DNA from: an uncultured Oscillibacter sp.
GTDB taxonomy: Bacteria; Bacillota; Clostridia; Oscillospirales; Oscillospiraceae
DNA length: 8,766 nucleotides
Direction: 5' to 3'
NCBI GenBank assembly: GCA_948435975.1
Contig: CAOJHG010000061.1
Location: forward strand, 1 to 8,766
Shown here in pieces: positions 6,118-8,766 of this stretch. Position 1 is the stretch's first letter, and each line of letters starts with the position of its first letter. Position numbers and translations under genes: made by a program. The notes below the pieces were generated by a model that saw only the letters and a program-made list of their open reading frames with translations, did no database searches and had not been told where the DNA came from.

Positions 6118-6522
6118 TCAAGAGAGATTCCGCTTCCGGCACCAATCCGCAATCTCCCCGATCAGCTCCAGTGGAAGCGGCTCCTGATACGGCAGCCGTA
6201 TCGTCCCCTTGCTGGTTTCATAGCCGGTCAGCTTGTCCTGAAACCACGCAACTGCCTCCGGGCCGGGATACAGGCCGATGTGCCGCTTGGAGGCGGCAAA
6301 TTGAATTATGTTTTTCCCGCGCCAAAACGTGGGCATGCTCCAGGAAATCCGTTCCTCCGCATCCGGAAGCGCACCGCGAATCGTCTCCCGTACCGCCTGC
6401 AAAAAGGGCCGTGCCGCTTCGTCCTGAAAGGCGATATACTCGTCAATGTCCTTCGGTTTGACGCAGTAATGCCCTTGATTTTGATTTTGAAACGTCCGTC
6501 CGCATTTGGGACAAGTCCACAT
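6118..6522 (-). CDS. Zinc-finger plus DUF1801 domain protein
   Basis: This 134-residue soluble protein starts with a short zinc-binding module: Cys4-x2-Cys7 and His18-x-Cys20, in the style CPKCGR-F...GHYC. The rest (about residues 35-132) matches DUF1801-like (YdhG/frataxin-like fold) proteins, with the typical sequence EERISWSMPTFWRGKNIIQF, then IGLYPGPEAVAWF and KGTIRLPYQEPLPLELI. Relatives of this fold include a Bacillus iron-delivery protein, but most members have no known function, and I do not assign an iron role here. The ATG at 6522 has AGGAGG (6536-6531) at 8-base spacing. An ATG at 6529 is out of frame. The gene stands alone with its own promoter, divergent from the polymerase operon. 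A weak stem (CGGAG/CTCCG, 6086-6103) lies after the stop, with a T-run some bases beyond. Domain call good; function unknown. Confidence 0.8.
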   Translation of the reverse strand: MWTCPKCGRTFQNQNQGHYCVKPKDIDEYIAFQDEAARPFLQAVRETIRGALPDAEERISWSMPTFWRGKNIIQFAASKRHIGLYPGPEAVAWFQDKLTGYETSKGTIRLPYQEPLPLELIGEIADWCRKRNLS

Positions 6523-6542
6523 AAAGCATTCCTCCTGACGGC

Positions 6543-6571
6543 ATCATAGCATGCTTTGCGGCTCGTGTCCA
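6543..6571 (-). promoter_or_regulatory. Promoter of the DUF1801 gene
   Basis: On the minus strand TGGACA (6571-6566, 5 of 6) and TATGAT (6548-6543, 5 of 6) are 17 bases apart, and TGC precedes the -10, making it extended. Transcription would begin near 6536, right at the AGGAGG, so the leader is very short. Confidence 0.7.
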
Positions 6572-6629
6572 TGACCTTTCCAGACTCCGTTTCCGCCGCC
6601 GTATCCAAGAAAGCGCCTTTGATTCCGGC

Positions 6630-6659
6630 TTGTCTGCCCAGGGCTGGGTATGCTATGAT
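6630..6659 (+). promoter_or_regulatory. Promoter of the Y-family polymerase operon
   Basis: TTGTCT (6630-6635, 4 of 6) and an extended -10 TGC-TATGAT (6651-6659) have an 18-base spacer. Transcription would begin near 6666, leaving about 30 bases before the ATG at 6696. No GAAC-N4-GTTC LexA box of Firmicutes type is visible around it. Confidence 0.6.
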
Positions 6660-6695
6660 AGAGGTGTGAAAGCCATTCAGGAAGGAGGCCCCGCG

Positions 6696-8207
6696 ATGGA
6701 AGACCGTACTTATCTCGCCATCGATTTAAAATCCTTTTACGCCAGCGTCGAATGCGTCGAGCGGGGCCTCGATCCCCTCACCACCAACCTTGTGGTGGCG
6801 GACCTGCGCCGCACGGAAAAGACCATCTGCCTCGCCGTGACGCCCTCCCTGAAAGCCTGGGGCATCTCCGGCCGGGCGCGGCTGTTTGAAGTCATCCAGC
6901 GGGTCAAGGAGGTCAACGCTCAGCGGCTCCGTTCCGCGCCGGGGAGGCAGTTTGCCGGCTCCTCCTCCAGCGATATTGAATTGAAGGCCAATCCAGCTTT
7001 GGCGGTGGATTATATCGTGGCTCCGCCCCGGATGGCTCATTACATGGAGTGGAGTACAAAAGTATACAATGTCTATCTCAAATATATCGCGCCGGAGGAC
7101 ATTCACAACTACTCCATCGACGAGGTCCTGATGGACGTGACCAACTATCTGGGAACCTATAGGCTCAGTGCCCGGGAGCTGGCTATGAAAATGATTCTGG
7201 ACGTTCTGGAAACCACCGGCATCACCGCCACGGCGGGCATCGGCTCCAACCTGTACCTCTGCAAAGTGGCCATGGATATTGTGGCCAAGCATATCCACCC
7301 GGACGTCAACGGCGTGCGCATCGCCAAGCTGGACGAGCGCAGCTACCGGCATCTGCTGTGGGATCACCGGCCCCTCACCGATTTCTGGCGGGTGGGCGGG
7401 GGTTATGCCCGGAAGCTGGAAGCCAACGGCCTGTACACCATGGGGGACATCGCCCGCTGTTCCCTGGGCGGTCCGAGTGATTTTTATAATGAGGATTTGT
7501 TGTACAAGCTGTTTGGAATCAACGCAGAGCTGCTGATCGACCACGCCTGGGGTTGGGAGCCCTGTGCCATGGCGGACGTTAAGGCGTACCAGCCGGAGAG
7601 CAAGAGCATCGGCTCCGGGCAGGTTCTCCAGCATCCCTACAGCTATGAGAAAACCCGGCTGGTGGTACGGGAGATGGCGGATCAGCTATCTCTGGACTTG
7701 GTGGACAAGGGACTGGTCACCAGCCAGCTGGTGCTAACGGTGGGCTATGACCGGGAAAGCCTAAACGGACGGGGCTACAAAGGGGAGGTAACGGCGGACC
7801 GCTATGGGCGGGCCATTCCCAAACACGCCCACGGCACCGCGAATCTGGGGGATTATACCGCCTCTACGAAGCGCATGATCTCCGCTGCCCTGGAATTGTT
7901 TGACCGCATCATCGACCGAAATCTGCTGGTACGCCGTCTGTACCTCACCGCCACTTATGTGGCAAACGAGGCAGAGATTTCAGAAAAAACGGCTTTTGAA
8001 CAGCTGGACCTGTTCACGGACTACCGCGCCATCCAGGAACAGCAGGTCCGGGAGGCTGAGAAGCTAGAGCGGGAGAAGAAGGTCCAGCGGACCATGCTGG
8101 ACATCAAGAGGCGGTTTGGGAAAAACGCAATCCTGAAAGGCATGAATCTGGTGGAGGGGGCCACCGGGAAGGACCGCAACGATACGATTGGAGGGCATCA
8201 GGCGTAA
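6696..8207 (+). CDS. Y-family translesion DNA polymerase (UmuC/UvrX-like)
   Basis: This 503-residue protein is an error-prone Y-family polymerase that copies past DNA lesions, of the Firmicutes UvrX/YqjW-like branch. Visible parts: metal-binding Asp10 in YLAIDLKSFYASVE with Tyr15 at the steric-gate position, as in UmuC; the palm motif YSIDEVLMD with catalytic Asp142 and Glu143; a helix-hairpin-helix-like segment near 233-253 (WRVGGGYARKLEANGL); the little-finger domain at about 295-425; and a textbook sliding-clamp binding motif QLDLF (436-440), followed by a charged helix. The start is the ATG at 6696, preceded by GAAGGAGG (6681-6688) with 7-base spacing. The frame is also open from 6630, but that start would lie within the promoter and has no ribosome binding site. 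The stop overlaps the YolD-like start by one base. The family is often misnamed 'type VI secretion protein ImpB' in databases. All key residues look intact. Confidence 0.93.
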   Translation: MEDRTYLAIDLKSFYASVECVERGLDPLTTNLVVADLRRTEKTICLAVTPSLKAWGISGRARLFEVIQRVKEVNAQRLRSAPGRQFAGSSSSDIELKANPALAVDYIVAPPRMAHYMEWSTKVYNVYLKYIAPEDIHNYSIDEVLMDVTNYLGTYRLSARELAMKMILDVLETTGITATAGIGSNLYLCKVAMDIVAKHIHPDVNGVRIAKLDERSYRHLLWDHRPLTDFWRVGGGYARKLEANGLYTMGDIARCSLGGPSDFYNEDLLYKLFGINAELLIDHAWGWEPCAMADVKAYQPESKSIGSGQVLQHPYSYEKTRLVVREMADQLSLDLVDKGLVTSQLVLTVGYDRESLNGRGYKGEVTADRYGRAIPKHAHGTANLGDYTASTKRMISAALELFDRIIDRNLLVRRLYLTATYVANEAEISEKTAFEQLDLFTDYRAIQEQQVREAEKLEREKKVQRTMLDIKRRFGKNAILKGMNLVEGATGKDRNDTIGGHQA

Positions 8208-8614
8208 TGGGGAAATACGACGACATCATCAATCTGCCGCACCACGTCTCCAGCACCCATCCCCATATGCCCATGCGGGACCGGGCTGCGCAGTTTATGC
8301 CCTTCCGGGCTTTGACCGGCTATGAGGCCGCCGTCCACGAGACGGCCCGGCCGACAGATTCGAAGGCCGAGCTGACGGAAGATGAGAAGGCCCTTTTGGA
8401 TATGCGGCTGCAAGAGCTGACGGACAGAATCATAGAGCATCCCAAGGTAACGCTGACCTATTTCCGGCCGGACAAAAGGAAGGACGGAGGCACCTGCGTC
8501 ACCATTACAGGGCGGCTCAAGAAATTCGATGAATATGGAGGCGAGCTGCTGTTATTGGGCGGAGAGCGTATTTTAATTGAGAATATTCTGTCGGTTCAGG
8601 TGGCAGAGGCATGA
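8207..8614 (+). CDS. YolD-like protein
   Basis: This 135-residue protein belongs to the YolD-like family, which in Bacillus and relatives is regularly encoded with a UvrX/YqjW-type Y-family polymerase and is thought to act as its accessory, by analogy to UmuD. Visible features are the conserved N-terminal stretch MPMRDRAAQFMPFRALTGYE, a charged helical middle (about 47-78) and a C-terminal beta-rich part, GTCVTITGRLKKFDEYGGEL, ending with ILIENILSV. The ATG at 8207 shares a base with the polymerase stop (TAATG), indicating coupling by reinitiation; no strong separate ribosome binding site is seen. There are no membrane segments and no self-cleavage motif like UmuD. Family and operon partnership are firm; the biochemical role is not established. 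Confidence 0.9.
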   Translation: MGKYDDIINLPHHVSSTHPHMPMRDRAAQFMPFRALTGYEAAVHETARPTDSKAELTEDEKALLDMRLQELTDRIIEHPKVTLTYFRPDKRKDGGTCVTITGRLKKFDEYGGELLLLGGERILIENILSVQVAEA

Positions 8615-8721
8615 TTCGTGAACAGGCTCCGGTATCCCCTTGGACATTTGGTCGCGGGCCTTATACGGAATGTTCATGCACACCCAAGCTTCAACGACAC
8701 AGCGGAGCAATCGATTTTTAA
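8611..8721 (+). CDS. Possible 36-residue ORF coupled to the YolD-like gene
   Basis: An ATG at 8611 overlaps the YolD-like TGA as ATGA, and the frame runs for 36 codons to TAA at 8719-8721. The product begins MIREQAPVSPWTFGRGPYTE and has a Cys-Ser-Cys near residue 22. I recognise no family. The overlap style matches true coupled genes elsewhere in this window, but ATGA overlaps also arise by chance, the upstream GCAGAGG is a weak and very close ribosome binding site, and such short frames are common. A degraded remnant is also possible. Confidence 0.22.
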   Translation: MIREQAPVSPWTFGRGPYTECSCTPKLQRHSGAIDF

Positions 8722-8766
8722 AAAGCCCAAGATACCAGGGTTAAAAAGCTTACGAAAGGATGTCAT
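8641..8766 (+). other. Downstream region, possible promoter and start of a following gene
   Basis: TGGACA (8641-8646) and TATACG (8662-8667) are 15 bases apart, a marginal promoter. The last bases read CGAAAGGATGTCAT, with a GAAAGG-like ribosome binding site that could serve a start just at or past the window end. No terminator for the polymerase-YolD operon is visible before the end. Base composition drops toward AT after about 8710. Confidence 0.2.

Noticed and set aside
6630..6695. Upstream start giving the polymerase 22 extra residues
   Set aside because: It overlaps the predicted promoter, has no ribosome binding site, and adds non-conserved residues; the ATG at 6696 has GAAGGAGG at 7 bases and matches the usual N-terminus.
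6696..8207. Possible type VI secretion 'ImpB' protein
   Set aside because: That name comes from the ImpB/MucB/SamB polymerase family label; the catalytic motifs here are those of a Y-family polymerase, and no secretion genes are present.

Overview
This is a GC-rich bacterial window whose gene styles (pyruvate:ferredoxin oxidoreductase, DUF342/FapA protein, Y-family polymerase paired with YolD, strong AGGAGG ribosome binding sites, sigma-A promoters) point to an anaerobic, probably motile Firmicute of class Clostridia. The GC content and protein flavour suggest the Oscillospiraceae (Oscillibacter/Flavonifractor-like). This placement is inference; no rRNA or marker gene is present.

Layout. Positions 1-263 hold the 3' end of a pyruvate:ferredoxin oxidoreductase gene, closed by a strong intrinsic terminator (291-325). 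A consensus-like promoter (459-487) and a nested-hairpin leader (501-546) precede a 529-residue FapA/DUF342 protein (568-2157). That gene converges, across a symmetric hairpin (2173-2207), on a two-gene minus-strand operon: a chemoreceptor with an extracellular Cache-type sensor (4768-2693), then an FMN-binding lipoprotein (2696-2253) joined by an ATGA overlap. A LysR-type regulator (5000-5884) is divergent from this operon. The 231-base gap holds both promoters, a three-half-site palindrome and a possible attenuator. A small zinc-finger/DUF1801 protein lies on the minus strand (6522-6118). Divergent from it is a Y-family (UmuC/UvrX-like) polymerase (6696-8207) overlapping a YolD-like gene (8207-8614) by one base. 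A possible 36-codon ORF overlaps the yolD stop by ATGA.

How the genes may work together. The most interesting unit is the chemoreceptor translationally coupled to a surface lipoprotein carrying a flavinylation motif, with a divergent LysR regulator. I infer a redox- or ligand-sensing taxis module in which the flavolipoprotein delivers, or is read by, the receptor. The FapA-family protein next door fits a motility theme but is a separate transcription unit. The polymerase/YolD pair is a mutagenic translesion module of a kind known in Firmicutes. No rRNA, tRNA, CRISPR array, insertion sequence or prophage gene is visible.
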